This document shows positions 9,681 to 17,917 of a stretch of DNA of 37,790 bases, piece after piece. The stretch is from contig JAHDEO010000010.1 of assembly GCA_020628725.1 (NCBI GenBank), positions 1 through 37,790 on the forward strand, in the 5' to 3' direction. This DNA comes from Saprospiraceae bacterium (GTDB lineage Bacteria > Bacteroidota > Bacteroidia > Chitinophagales > Saprospiraceae). The notes under the pieces were generated by a model. The model saw only the letters and a program-made list of their open reading frames with translations, was not told the DNA's origin and made no database searches. Positions within the stretch are counted from its first letter, which is position 1; each line of letters starts with the position of its first letter. Position numbers and translations under genes: made by a program.

Positions 9681-10361
9681 ATGGTTGTTTTCCTACTTTT
9701 CATTGCTCTAATTGTTGGTATAGGTGTTTTGCTTTCTCGTCAGATGAATCGTTATGCTGAGAATGAAGGCTTGTTGGATAGTGATTTAAGGGAAAAAGAC
9801 ATTAATAGGAATAAAAAAACGCCGGATAAAGTCCTCGCTTTCGGTTCAAAAATGCAGTGGATAGCGGTAAAAACGGATTATCGTGAACAAGTAGCCGCCA
9901 CACTCGGACTCACCAATCTTGAACTCGTCAATTGGTCAAACGGCTTAGAAAAAGCGGGTGATAATCACGTATTCCTCACGCCTAACATCAATGGTTGGAT
10001 ATTGGCAGTTGGTTGGGGATTGGGAGAAGCTGAAAAGCAACCTGCATTACTCGAAAAACTCAGTCGTGAGTATGGAGAGGCACAATTTTTCTTGACACAT
10101 TCGGGCGCACATTCGCATACATATATGCGCTACGCGAATGGTGAAATGACCCGACATTTTCACTCCGAAGAAGGCGAAATTCTTACCAACGAAGGCACAC
10201 CCGCCAAAGCAGAATCATCATTAGATTTGACCAATTCACTACCTGACGAAAATCTCATCTTCAACATTGCCAATGAGTGGAGCATCAATCCTAATGCACT
10301 TAATCAAGCGCAATACGCTGATTTAGAGGGTTTGGGGTCGGTGGGATATTTGCGCCCGTAA
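9681..10361 (+). CDS. Hypothetical protein with N-terminal membrane anchor
   Basis: 226-aa ORF MVVFLLFIALIVGIGVLLSRQMNRYAENEG...; hydrophobic N-terminus; lies between oriented neighbours with no competing ORF. Confidence 0.8.
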   Translation: MVVFLLFIALIVGIGVLLSRQMNRYAENEGLLDSDLREKDINRNKKTPDKVLAFGSKMQWIAVKTDYREQVAATLGLTNLELVNWSNGLEKAGDNHVFLTPNINGWILAVGWGLGEAEKQPALLEKLSREYGEAQFFLTHSGAHSHTYMRYANGEMTRHFHSEEGEILTNEGTPAKAESSLDLTNSLPDENLIFNIANEWSINPNALNQAQYADLEGLGSVGYLRP

Positions 10362-10444
10362 ATATACATTTATTCAAATCGTGTTCCTGTGTTGATTTTT
10401 TGTGAAATATATTTCCTATTTTGCAAAACAAAGTACATGTAACA

Positions 10445-10504
10445 CGGTCTGTAGACCGTGATTTATTTTTTGCAAAGCAAAAAATATGTGCGGTCTACAG
10501 ACCG
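10445..10504. repeat. Concentric palindrome: 14-bp inverted arms, each nearly self-palindromic, around a GCAAAGC mini-hairpin
   Basis: CGGTCTGTAGACCG (10445-10458) and its exact reverse complement CGGTCTACAGACCG (10491-10504); central ATTTTTTGCAAAGCAAAAAAT at 10465-10485. Confidence 0.9.
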
Positions 10505-10522
10505 CGCTACGTTTGCATAAAT

Positions 10523-10562
10523 TTTCAAATAACCAATCACCATTTACCAGTCACCAAATAAA
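10523..10562 (+). repeat. Degenerate heptamer array upstream of ggt
   Basis: ATAACCA ATCACCA TTTACCA GTCACCA AATAAAT immediately before the ATG at 10565. Confidence 0.65.
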
Positions 10563-10564
10563 TT

Positions 10565-12340
10565 ATGAAAAATAAACTAACATTACTACTCGCATTGACT
10601 TTGTTTTTTACCTGCAATGTTCCTCGTCAAACCACTGATATTAAGGAAGTCATCAAAGAGGAAATCGTAGAAGAAGTCACCTCGCCTACCGAAGAAATCG
10701 AATCACCCGATTTTCCATTTACGACGAATAAAGTATTGATGGGCGAAAAAGCAATGGTCGTATCAGCGCATCCTTTGGCTTCGGAAGTTGGTTTGGAGAT
10801 ACTGCGACAAGGTGGTAATGCAATTGATGCGGCAGTAGCAGTACAGTTTGCGCTCGCGGTCGTGTATCCGGTGGCAGGCAATATTGGCGGCGGTGGTTTT
10901 ATGGTCATTCGGAATGCTGATGGAACGACTGCTACCTTGGATTATCGCGAAAAAGCACCGCTTGCTGCGCATCGCGATATGTACCTTGATAAAGATGGGA
11001 ATGCCGTAGCAGAACTCAGTCGTCGCGGACACCTTGCAGTGGGTGTGCCGGGGGCGGTGGCAGGTATGATTCAGGCAAATGCAGAATATGGTTTGCTGCC
11101 TTTCGAGAATTTAATTAAACCTTCTATTCGATTGGCAAGACACGGTTTTGCACTCACCGAACGCGAGGCGAAGGGATTGAACCGACAACAGGAACCTTTT
11201 GCAAAATATAATTCACACACCACACCATTTCACAAAAAAGGCGGATGGAAAACGGGCGATATTATCACTCAAACTGACCTTGCCGATGTGTTACAACGTG
11301 TACACGATAATGGTTTTGATGGTTTTTATGGAGGCGAAACGGCGGATTTGATAGTAGCGGAGATGAAGTCGGGCGGTGGTATCATCACACACGATGACTT
11401 ACAAAAATATAAAGCGATTTGGCGCGACCCGATTTTTTCGGATTACAAACAATACCGGATAATTTCGATGCCGCCACCATCAAGCGGCGGGATTGTTTTG
11501 TCGCAATTATTGAATATGATAGAGCCGTATGAATTGTCGGAATGGGGCTTCCAATCTACAAAAAGTGTACACTTGATTACAGAGGCAGAACGCCGCGCTT
11601 ATGCAGACCGCGCCGAGCATATGGGCGATAGTGATTTTTATGAAGTTCCTGTAAATCAATTGATTGAAAAAGAGTACGCGACAAAACGAATGGCAAATTT
11701 TGACCCGAAAAAAGCTACACGAAGCAGTGACATCAGTGCAGGAAAAGTAGTGGAAGAAAGTGAAGAAACCACACACTTTTCGATAGTAGATGTACAAGGC
11801 AATGCGGTTTCTGTTACCACGACTTTAAATTCCGGTTATGGTTCAAAAGTGGTGGTGAAAGGCGGTGGATTCCTGTTGAATAATGAAATGGATGATTTTA
11901 GTGCCAAGCCCGGAGTGCCAAATATTTTCGGTTTGGTGGGGGGCGAAGCCAATGCCATTGAACCGGAAAAACGTATGTTAAGTTCGATGACGCCGACGAT
12001 TATTGAGAAGGATAATGAATTGTTTATGGTCGTGGGTACGCCGGGAGGTTCTACAATTATTACCTCTGTATTTCAAACTTTTATCAATGTAGTAGAATAC
12101 GGTTTACCACTAAAAGATGCGGTGCATAATCCGCGTTTTCATCATCAATGGTTACCGGATAAGATTTCTATAGAAGAAGATGCCATTTCACAAGAAGAGA
12201 GAGAAAACCTCGAAAAAATGGGACATACCATCGAAACACGCGGCAATATAGGTCGGGTAGAAGCGATACTGATACATCCTGATGGCAAAATCGAAGGTGT
12301 AGCAGACAAACGCGGCGACGATAGTGCGGCAGGTCTTTGA
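10565..12340 (+). CDS. ggt: Gamma-glutamyltransferase (lipoprotein-type signal)
   Basis: 591 aa; MVVSAHPLASEVGLEILRQGGNAIDAAVAVQFALAVVYPVAGNIGGGGFMV... and autoprocessing-site context EETTHFSIVDVQGNAVSVTTTLN. Confidence 0.95.
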   Translation: MKNKLTLLLALTLFFTCNVPRQTTDIKEVIKEEIVEEVTSPTEEIESPDFPFTTNKVLMGEKAMVVSAHPLASEVGLEILRQGGNAIDAAVAVQFALAVVYPVAGNIGGGGFMVIRNADGTTATLDYREKAPLAAHRDMYLDKDGNAVAELSRRGHLAVGVPGAVAGMIQANAEYGLLPFENLIKPSIRLARHGFALTEREAKGLNRQQEPFAKYNSHTTPFHKKGGWKTGDIITQTDLADVLQRVHDNGFDGFYGGETADLIVAEMKSGGGIITHDDLQKYKAIWRDPIFSDYKQYRIISMPPPSSGGIVLSQLLNMIEPYELSEWGFQSTKSVHLITEAERRAYADRAEHMGDSDFYEVPVNQLIEKEYATKRMANFDPKKATRSSDISAGKVVEESEETTHFSIVDVQGNAVSVTTTLNSGYGSKVVVKGGGFLLNNEMDDFSAKPGVPNIFGLVGGEANAIEPEKRMLSSMTPTIIEKDNELFMVVGTPGGSTIITSVFQTFINVVEYGLPLKDAVHNPRFHHQWLPDKISIEEDAISQEERENLEKMGHTIETRGNIGRVEAILIHPDGKIEGVADKRGDDSAAGL

Positions 12341-12434
12341 TTTAGGGTCGTGCATGGAAATACGAACTTATTCCCGTGCCCCTAAATTCCGAATCAAACA
12401 CTCGATATTCCCACCAATTTCAAAGATACGTTAT

Positions 12435-12472
12435 AAACATGTCATAAGTTTTTTAAAACTTATGACATGTTT
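12435..12472. terminator. 38-bp perfect palindrome (18-bp arms, TT spacer), putative terminator after ggt
   Basis: AAACATGTCATAAGTTTT-TT-AAAACTTATGACATGTTT; outer CGTTAT/ATAACG extends the pairing. Confidence 0.8.
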
Positions 12473-12598
12473 ACATAACGATATGTTATTATTTTGTAAT
12501 TTTACATAAGTTATCAAACATTTTGTAATCGCGACCTTATGTGTTACGCTATTCACACTTAATTTTACTCGTTTTGGTCGCCCAAATTACCTGAACCT

Positions 12599-12817
12599 AT
12601 GACACGCATCGAAATTATCGGCTTTGCGATAGAGCTGATGATATTCGGAGTAGCGGTGTATCTGTACCTTTATTCTACGAATATTATCACTACAAACGAC
12701 CGAGCTAAACGAAAACGACAGGAGGAATTTATCAGCAATTATGGCAACTGGATGCGCCCACTCTCACTGGCATTGATGGCGATTACTGCGGTCAATATTT
12801 TGTTTAGATTTGTATGA
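12599..12817 (+). CDS. Small membrane protein of unknown function
   Basis: 72 aa with two hydrophobic segments: MTRIEIIGFAIELMIFGVAVYLYLYSTNII... and ...LSLALMAITAVNILFRFV. Confidence 0.7.
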   Translation: MTRIEIIGFAIELMIFGVAVYLYLYSTNIITTNDRAKRKRQEEFISNYGNWMRPLSLALMAITAVNILFRFV

Positions 12818-12881
12818 TTTTAGATTTTTGATTGAGTGATTTTTGATTTGCAATTATACATGAGAACGACGCAAAAATAAC

Positions 12882-13001
12882 TTTACCATTTGACTTGTTC
12901 TTTTTCCCTTCTTCTCCGTTATGAAAATCCTTACGTAGCTCGGCTATGCGCGGTTTTCACGCCTCGAATAAGAAAAAAATAACGGCGTCAAAGTTGGTAA
13001 A
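12882..13001. repeat. Structured intergenic element, copy 1
   Basis: TTTACCA-TTTGAC (12882-12894) pairs with GTCAAAGTTGGTAAA (12987-13001). Interior shares GACTTGTTCTTTTTCC, CTTCTCC, CTCGGCTATGCGCG and AAGAAAAAAATAACGGCG with copy 2. Confidence 0.8.
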
Positions 13002-13019
13002 TTTATTTTTTCCTCGTTT

Positions 13020-13048
13020 CATTGAATTTTGCGAAGCAAAATTCAATG
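13020..13048. repeat. Perfect 13-bp hairpin with GAA triloop (GCGAAGC apex)
   Basis: CATTGAATTTTGC-GAA-GCAAAATTCAATG. Confidence 0.9.
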
Positions 13049-13173
13049 AAAAATCAAAAATCACTCAATCTAAAATGATTCATCTATTCATTTAATGACT
13101 TTATCTAAAAAATCCCTTCAATACGTATCTCTGCGTTAATTTAAAACGTCTAAAAAAACAATTCTAACCACTT

Positions 13174-14520
13174 ATGATAAAGAAGTCGAGAGCAGAGGTA
13201 TCTTACGGAAAAATTTTTGCTATATCAGCCCCAATTATGTTGGCAAGTGCAGGGCAGAATGTCGTGACACTCGCGGATAGTTTCTTTCTTGGAAGGGTAG
13301 GGGACGCCGAGTTTGGTGCTATTGGTTTTGTCGGTGTATTTTACCTGATTGTAGCAGCGATTGGTTACGGTTTTTCGCGAGGCGGACAGATTATGATAGC
13401 CCGACGCGAGGGCGAAGGCGATCTGGACGGTGTGGCAAAAGCTACGTATAGTCTGCTTTATTTTGAATTGGCACTTGCCGTGCTGATGTTTCTTTTGATG
13501 TACTTTGGCGCGTATTATTTCTTTGCCGCCTTCGTCAATTCAGATGTGATATTTTACAAAAGCCTCGAATATCTGGACTATCGCATGTGGGGTGTCTTTT
13601 TCAGTTATCTCGGTGTGGGTATCATTGCCTTTTATTCGGGGATTGCGCGGACGACCTTCATCTTTATTGATACCCTAATACTCGGAGCGACCAATATTTT
13701 CTTCAATTACACCTTGATTTTTGGCAAATTCGGGTTCCCTGAGATGGGTATTGCAGGCGCGGGTTTGGCGAGTACGATTGCGGAGATTGTGGCGTTTGTT
13801 GCCTTTCTGATTTATATTTTTTTCGACACCAACCTACGTAAATATCGCTTGTTTCGACTGCCCAAAGTTGATATTGACATCATCAAAACCCAATTCAAAA
13901 TTGCCGGACCGATAGTAGCACAAATGGTTGTGGGCTTGGGCAGTTGGTTTATCTTTTTCAGTATCGTCGAAAATCTCGGTGAGCGCGACATGGCTGCCGC
14001 CAATATGGTGCGCGTTATTTATCTGATGCTGTCGATACCATGTTGGGGATTTTGTTCGGGTATCAATACGCTGGTGAGCCAGGAGATAGGACGAGGGCGC
14101 ATCGACCAAGTATTTCCGATTACACACAAAACGGCGTGGTTGTGTTTTATTTCTACGATGTTGCTGACGCTATTGTTGTTTATTTTTCCTGATGCCATTA
14201 TGTCTGCTATTCGACCTGATAGTTCACTCATTTACGACATAGCACGTCCTACACTACCTATTCTTGCAGTGATTTTAGTCCTGTTTTCCGTTGGTTCGAT
14301 TTACTTCAATGGTATGGCAGGTACGGGCGCAACACAAGTCGGACTGTACATCCAAATCATATGTGCGGTAGTATATTTGATGTACATTTACACCGTCATC
14401 GAAGTCATCAACGGCGGATTGGTACTTGCTTGGACAGCGGAGATATTGTATTGGGTGATCATGATTGGACTGACCTTATGGTATTTCTTTTCGCGGCGGT
14501 GGATGGGGATAAAAGTGTAG
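13174..14520 (+). CDS. MATE family efflux transporter
   Basis: 448 aa polytopic protein; ...GKIFAISAPIMLASAGQNVVTLADSFFLGRVGDAEFGAIGFVGVFY... typical MATE N-terminus. Confidence 0.92.
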   Translation: MIKKSRAEVSYGKIFAISAPIMLASAGQNVVTLADSFFLGRVGDAEFGAIGFVGVFYLIVAAIGYGFSRGGQIMIARREGEGDLDGVAKATYSLLYFELALAVLMFLLMYFGAYYFFAAFVNSDVIFYKSLEYLDYRMWGVFFSYLGVGIIAFYSGIARTTFIFIDTLILGATNIFFNYTLIFGKFGFPEMGIAGAGLASTIAEIVAFVAFLIYIFFDTNLRKYRLFRLPKVDIDIIKTQFKIAGPIVAQMVVGLGSWFIFFSIVENLGERDMAAANMVRVIYLMLSIPCWGFCSGINTLVSQEIGRGRIDQVFPITHKTAWLCFISTMLLTLLLFIFPDAIMSAIRPDSSLIYDIARPTLPILAVILVLFSVGSIYFNGMAGTGATQVGLYIQIICAVVYLMYIYTVIEVINGGLVLAWTAEILYWVIMIGLTLWYFFSRRWMGIKV

Positions 14521-14524
14521 GCAG

Positions 14525-14545
14525 GGACAGGTCCGCGACCTATCC
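14525..14545. terminator. Short hairpin GGACAGGTC-CGC-GACCTATCC after the MATE gene
   Basis: 8 of 9 bp paired. Same word family as the 20312-20331 hairpin. Confidence 0.6.
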
Positions 14546-14680
14546 GTACAAGGAATCAAGTTCAATTTACGGGCATAAGTTTGATTTTTGTCTTAAATTT
14601 GTGACAAATTAAGTGCGTAATAACTTACGTGATTTCTTATTCATTTTAAGCTTGGTTTTCAATTTAAACTTATACTTCAC

Positions 14681-15670
14681 ATGATGGATTCACTCATCCG
14701 CGAATTTCCCGAACAACTCCGAGAAGCAATCGAAATTGGCGAAGCCGCTAAAATCAAAAAATACAAACCTTCCATTCATCATGTACTCGTATGCGGATTA
14801 GGTGGTTCGGGTATTGGTGGTACTTTTATTAAGGAACTGATTGAAAAAGAGAGCAATATACCTGTTTTAGTAAATAAAGGTTATAATCTCCCTGGCTATG
14901 TAGGCGAAAATACTTTAGCTATTTTTTCTTCCTATTCGGGCAATACCGAGGAAACACTCATCGCATTTGAAAAGGCACTAAATACGGGCGCAAAAATCGT
15001 TTGCATATCTTCCGGTGGGAAATTAATCGCGGCTGCTCAGGAAAAAGGTCTTGATTATATTCAACTTCCCGGCGGGAAACCAAGTCCGCGTGCGTGTATG
15101 GGCTATTCGATAGTTCAGCAATTATATATTCTCAATAAATTGAATGTAATTGGCGATGATTTAATTAATGCCATCCCAACAGCGGCAGACTTACTTGCAG
15201 ATGAACAAGGTGAAATCATGGTACAGGCTCTTGAAATGGCAAATCATTTGAAGGGTAAAATTCCGATAATTTACACCTCAGAAGGTATGGAAGCTCCAGC
15301 GGTTCGCTTACGCCAACAAATCAACGAAAACTCCAAAATGTTGTGCTGGCACCACGTTGTACCAGAAATGAATCACAACGAACTCGTCGGTTGGCGCAGC
15401 AAAAATGACCAACTCGCCGTTCTCTATCTTCGCAATAAAAGCGACCACGAACGCAATCAAACCCGCATTCGTATCAATCAAGATATTATCAAAAAATACG
15501 CGCCTGTATACGAGATTTTCTCTAAAGGAAATAACAAATTCGAACAGATGATGTATCACGTTCATTTTGGAGATTGGTTGTCGTGGTATTTGTCTGAATT
15601 ACAGGAAGATGTAGATGCGGTTGAGATTGAAGTGATTAACTACTTGAAAGGAGAATTATCTAAGTTCTGA
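14681..15670 (+). CDS. SIS-domain bifunctional phosphoglucose/phosphomannose isomerase
   Basis: 329 aa; HHVLVCGLGGSGIGGTFIKELI, FSSYSGNTEETLIAFEKAL, PAVRLRQQINENSKMLCWHHVVPEMNHNELVGW. Confidence 0.93.
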   Translation: MMDSLIREFPEQLREAIEIGEAAKIKKYKPSIHHVLVCGLGGSGIGGTFIKELIEKESNIPVLVNKGYNLPGYVGENTLAIFSSYSGNTEETLIAFEKALNTGAKIVCISSGGKLIAAAQEKGLDYIQLPGGKPSPRACMGYSIVQQLYILNKLNVIGDDLINAIPTAADLLADEQGEIMVQALEMANHLKGKIPIIYTSEGMEAPAVRLRQQINENSKMLCWHHVVPEMNHNELVGWRSKNDQLAVLYLRNKSDHERNQTRIRINQDIIKKYAPVYEIFSKGNNKFEQMMYHVHFGDWLSWYLSELQEDVDAVEIEVINYLKGELSKF

Positions 15671-15743
15671 TGTGCTGAAGTGCTGACGTACTGATGTGTT
15701 TTCGCAGGTACGTCAGTACGTCAGTACGCCGACACATCAGCAC
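15667..15743. repeat. Octamer-word inverted repeat filling the convergent gap; possible bidirectional terminator
   Basis: CTGATGTG CTGAAGTG CTGACGTA CTGATGTG ... CGTCAGTA CGTCAGTA CGCCGACA CATCAGCA CG; the array starts at the TGA stop of the SIS gene (15668-15670) and ends just before the MarR stop (15747-15749). Confidence 0.85.
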
Positions 15744-15746
15744 GTT

Positions 15747-16175
15747 CTATTCAAAATTCTTAAAAATCTGATTCATTATTCGTAGATAAGTATCGTAATC
15801 TTTATCGGAAAGCCCCTGCCAACCTTGTTCACGGAGTTTGAGGACTTCGGGGAGGGCGGTTTCGTAATCTGCCTTGCCTTTTTCTGTCAAAAATATCTTG
15901 TATCGTCTGCGGTCATTATCAAAACGCTCGCGTTGTACCAAGCCTTTTTGTTCCAATAAATTAATAATCCGCGAAACGGTTGGCGCATCCTTGAAACTGC
16001 CATTAGCAAGTTCCGTTTGCGAAATACCATCCTTTTGATACAACTTATCCAATATCACCCACTGCTCGGCGGTAAAATCCAAATAGAGTGACTTAAAGGC
16101 TTTTAGATAGTTCAGTTTAATGATTTTCAGGGTTTTATCCATGTAGGCACCGAAGTTCTTGGTATTGTTTGGCAT
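15747..16175 (-). CDS. MarR family transcriptional regulator
   Basis: DFTAEQWVILDKLYQKDGISQTELANGSFKDAPTVSRIINLLEQKGLVQRERFDNDRRRYKIFLTEKG winged-helix. The track start at 16244 runs into the word array, so ATG 16175 (MPNNTKNFGAY) is preferred. Confidence 0.9.
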   Translation of the reverse strand: MPNNTKNFGAYMDKTLKIIKLNYLKAFKSLYLDFTAEQWVILDKLYQKDGISQTELANGSFKDAPTVSRIINLLEQKGLVQRERFDNDRRRYKIFLTEKGKADYETALPEVLKLREQGWQGLSDKDYDTYLRIMNQIFKNFE

Positions 16176-16180
16176 TAAGA

Positions 16181-16295
16181 TGAATGAGTGAGTGAATGAA
16201 TTTTGAATGAATGAATTTGTAATGGGTAAATGAGTAAATGTCATTGACGCATTAGATATTCACTCATTTACTCATTCACAATTCACTCATTCGAG
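16181..16295. repeat. TGAATGAG-type octamer word arrays, inverted pair, overlapping the CDGSH gene stop
   Basis: Left TGAATGAG TGAGTGAA TGAATTTT GAATGAAT ... AATGGGTA AATGAGTA AATG; right CACTCATT TACTCATT CACAATT CACTCATT CG. Confidence 0.75.
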
Positions 16296-16529
16296 CTTCT
16301 TATGCGTGCCGTCGCACATGCCCGGATTGCCGGTGAGTTTGCATGTACAGAGGTATGCGGTTTGGTCTTTTTCTGCTTTAAATACCTTTGGTACGAAAGA
16401 CGTGCCTTTGTGTGAGCCATCACACATAGGTTGATTGCTTGATTTGCCGCAAGAACACCATGCGTAAGTTTCGCCTGCTTTGAGTTCGACAGGAAGGGGA
16501 GCTTTTCCTGCAATAGTTGGTTTGTCCAT
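16287..16529 (-). CDS. Dual CDGSH iron-sulfur domain protein
   Basis: MDKPTIAGKAPLPVELKAGETYAWCSCGKSSNQPMCDGSHKGTSF...TAYLCTCKLTGNPGMCDGTHKKLE: two CxC...CDG(S/T)H motifs. The track start at 16622 extends into the word array; ATG 16529 is preferred. Confidence 0.92.
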   Translation of the reverse strand: MDKPTIAGKAPLPVELKAGETYAWCSCGKSSNQPMCDGSHKGTSFVPKVFKAEKDQTAYLCTCKLTGNPGMCDGTHKKLE

Positions 16530-16567
16530 GTTAATGAGTGAATTATGAATTATGAATGAATGAATGT

Positions 16568-16650
16568 CTAATGCGACAATGCGGTAATGATACAATGCGA
16601 TAATAGGAAAACATTGTAGCATTAACGCATTGTATCATTGTCGCATTATA
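16568..16650. repeat. Octamer-word inverted repeat between the CDGSH and OMP genes
   Basis: TAATGCGA CAATGCGG TAATGATA CAATGCGA TAATAGG vs ATTGTAGC ATTAACGC ATTGTATC ATTGTCGC ATTATAAG; AATGCGACAATG and ATACAATGCG have exact reverse complements in the right arm. Confidence 0.85.
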
Positions 16651-17311
16651 AGCGAAAACGAAGTCCGAAACGGAAATTCAGATGATTGGTCTTGGAGGCA
16701 ACACGTCCGTCAGAGAGGCGAATTGCGCCACTATCGGTATCTGTGATACTACGATACACGGTATGTGTGCCGGAATTGGCAAGTGTCGCGAAGTCCAATG
16801 AAAGTGGCGTGGAGCAGAAATTAATCTGAAAGCCCGCGCCAATTCCTGCGTTGAAAGCCGTTCCGTGAAATCGAGTGATGTCGTCAAAATAAGGTGTGGT
16901 TTCTACTGCCAATCGTGTGCTGAAAAACGACGTACCGCCAAGCCGACCTTCGAGGTAAGGATTGATGAAGGCGTGTTTGAAGGCACTGTATCGGGCCACT
17001 GCCGCGTAGCTCAAATAGCAATCTTCTTCGTACAAGGTGATAAATTCGCCCGGACGCCCTTCCTCGCTCAATTCATATCTAAATTCATCGTCGAAGAACA
17101 TGGCAACACCCAATTCTCCACCAACACTCAAGCGACTTTCTTTGACACTTCTCACGAAATCGAAAGAAATTCCCGCAGGTAAGCGATTGATATTTTCTTT
17201 GAATTCTTGTTGAGGATTCGCAAGGTTGAAATTTAAACCAAATGAAGATTGTGCCTGAACAAAAGAAATACTAAGGACACATAATAATATCGGTAACAAG
17301 TATGTTTTCAT
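16646..17311 (-). CDS. Predicted outer-membrane beta-barrel protein
   Basis: MKTYLLPILLCVLSISFVQAQSSFGLNFN... signal peptide; alternating beta pattern ending NHLNFRFGLRFRL. Start moved from 17338 to the ATG at 17311. Confidence 0.75.
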   Translation of the reverse strand: MKTYLLPILLCVLSISFVQAQSSFGLNFNLANPQQEFKENINRLPAGISFDFVRSVKESRLSVGGELGVAMFFDDEFRYELSEEGRPGEFITLYEEDCYLSYAAVARYSAFKHAFINPYLEGRLGGTSFFSTRLAVETTPYFDDITRFHGTAFNAGIGAGFQINFCSTPLSLDFATLANSGTHTVYRSITDTDSGAIRLSDGRVASKTNHLNFRFGLRFRL

Positions 17312-17464
17312 AAGCAATAGTGTCGTGATTTGCATCAAATTTATTACAAATCAAATTAATAAATAGTTATAATTGTTTGATGGTAAAATTGTTCGATTGA
17401 AAGATAATTTAAAACAAGATAGATTTTTCCCGTAAAAAATACAAGTGAATAGTAATCGGTTGAC

Positions 17465-17851
17465 TCGTTAATTCGTGATTCATGATTCGTGATTCGCTGA
17501 TATTGGGTTTGTTAATTTATTTGTTTTCTTAGTTAAATATTTGATTATCAGCGCAGTAGGTGGGGGCTGTGTATGAATTATGGTTGAATTGATTAATTTA
17601 TTTTGCATGTAATCAATAATCACATTAATTTTAGGATTTTTTAATGGGGTTATGAAATACGAGTTAACGAGTCACTAAGTATCAGGAACAAAATATATGT
17701 TCTTTCTCGACTTGTTCTTTTTCCTTTAGACTTCTCCAAATTCTCCTTAAATAACTCGGCTATTCGCGTCAAATTTGGCTCGTCTAAAGAAAAAATAACG
17801 ACGCGAAGAAAGAACATTTATTTAATTCCTGATACTAATCACGAATTAACG
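17465..17851. repeat. Nested composite palindrome upstream of the RlpA gene
   Basis: CGTTAATTCGTGATT (17465-17479) is the exact reverse complement of 17837-17851. Inside it, 17678-17707 pairs with 17807-17836 (27/30). Confidence 0.8.
17678..17836. repeat. Structured intergenic element, copy 2
   Basis: AGTATCAGGAACAAAATATATGTTCTTTCT pairs with AGAAAGAACATTTATTTAATTCCTGATACT. Interior TTTAGAC/GTCTAAA and CCAAATT/AATTTGG stems around CTCGGCTATTCGCG. Confidence 0.82.
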
Positions 17852-17917
17852 AATTACGACCCCGTGAATTGGCATTTTTATTGCATCTTTTAACTGAATT
17901 AAAAATTAAATAAAAAT

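Larger units (their letters stand above)
12817..13076. repeat. Composite intergenic palindrome: heptamer-word arms enclosing a structured core and a 13-bp GAA-loop hairpin
   Basis: TTGAGTGATTTTTGATTT (12832-12849) is the reverse complement of 13051-13068; ATTTTAGA (12817-12824) pairs with 13069-13076. Confidence 0.85.

Noticed and set aside
12324-12509. 61-aa plus-strand ORF overlapping the end of ggt
   Set aside because: Overlaps ggt in another frame and passes through the perfect palindrome at 12435-12472; not a convincing gene.
12817-13076. Insertion sequence or transposon explaining the nested inverted repeats
   Set aside because: No transposase ORF inside, and no clear target-site duplication; at most a non-autonomous element.
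14361-14612. 83-aa plus-strand ORF overlapping the MATE gene 3' end
   Set aside because: Alternative frame of the MATE coding region with no motif.
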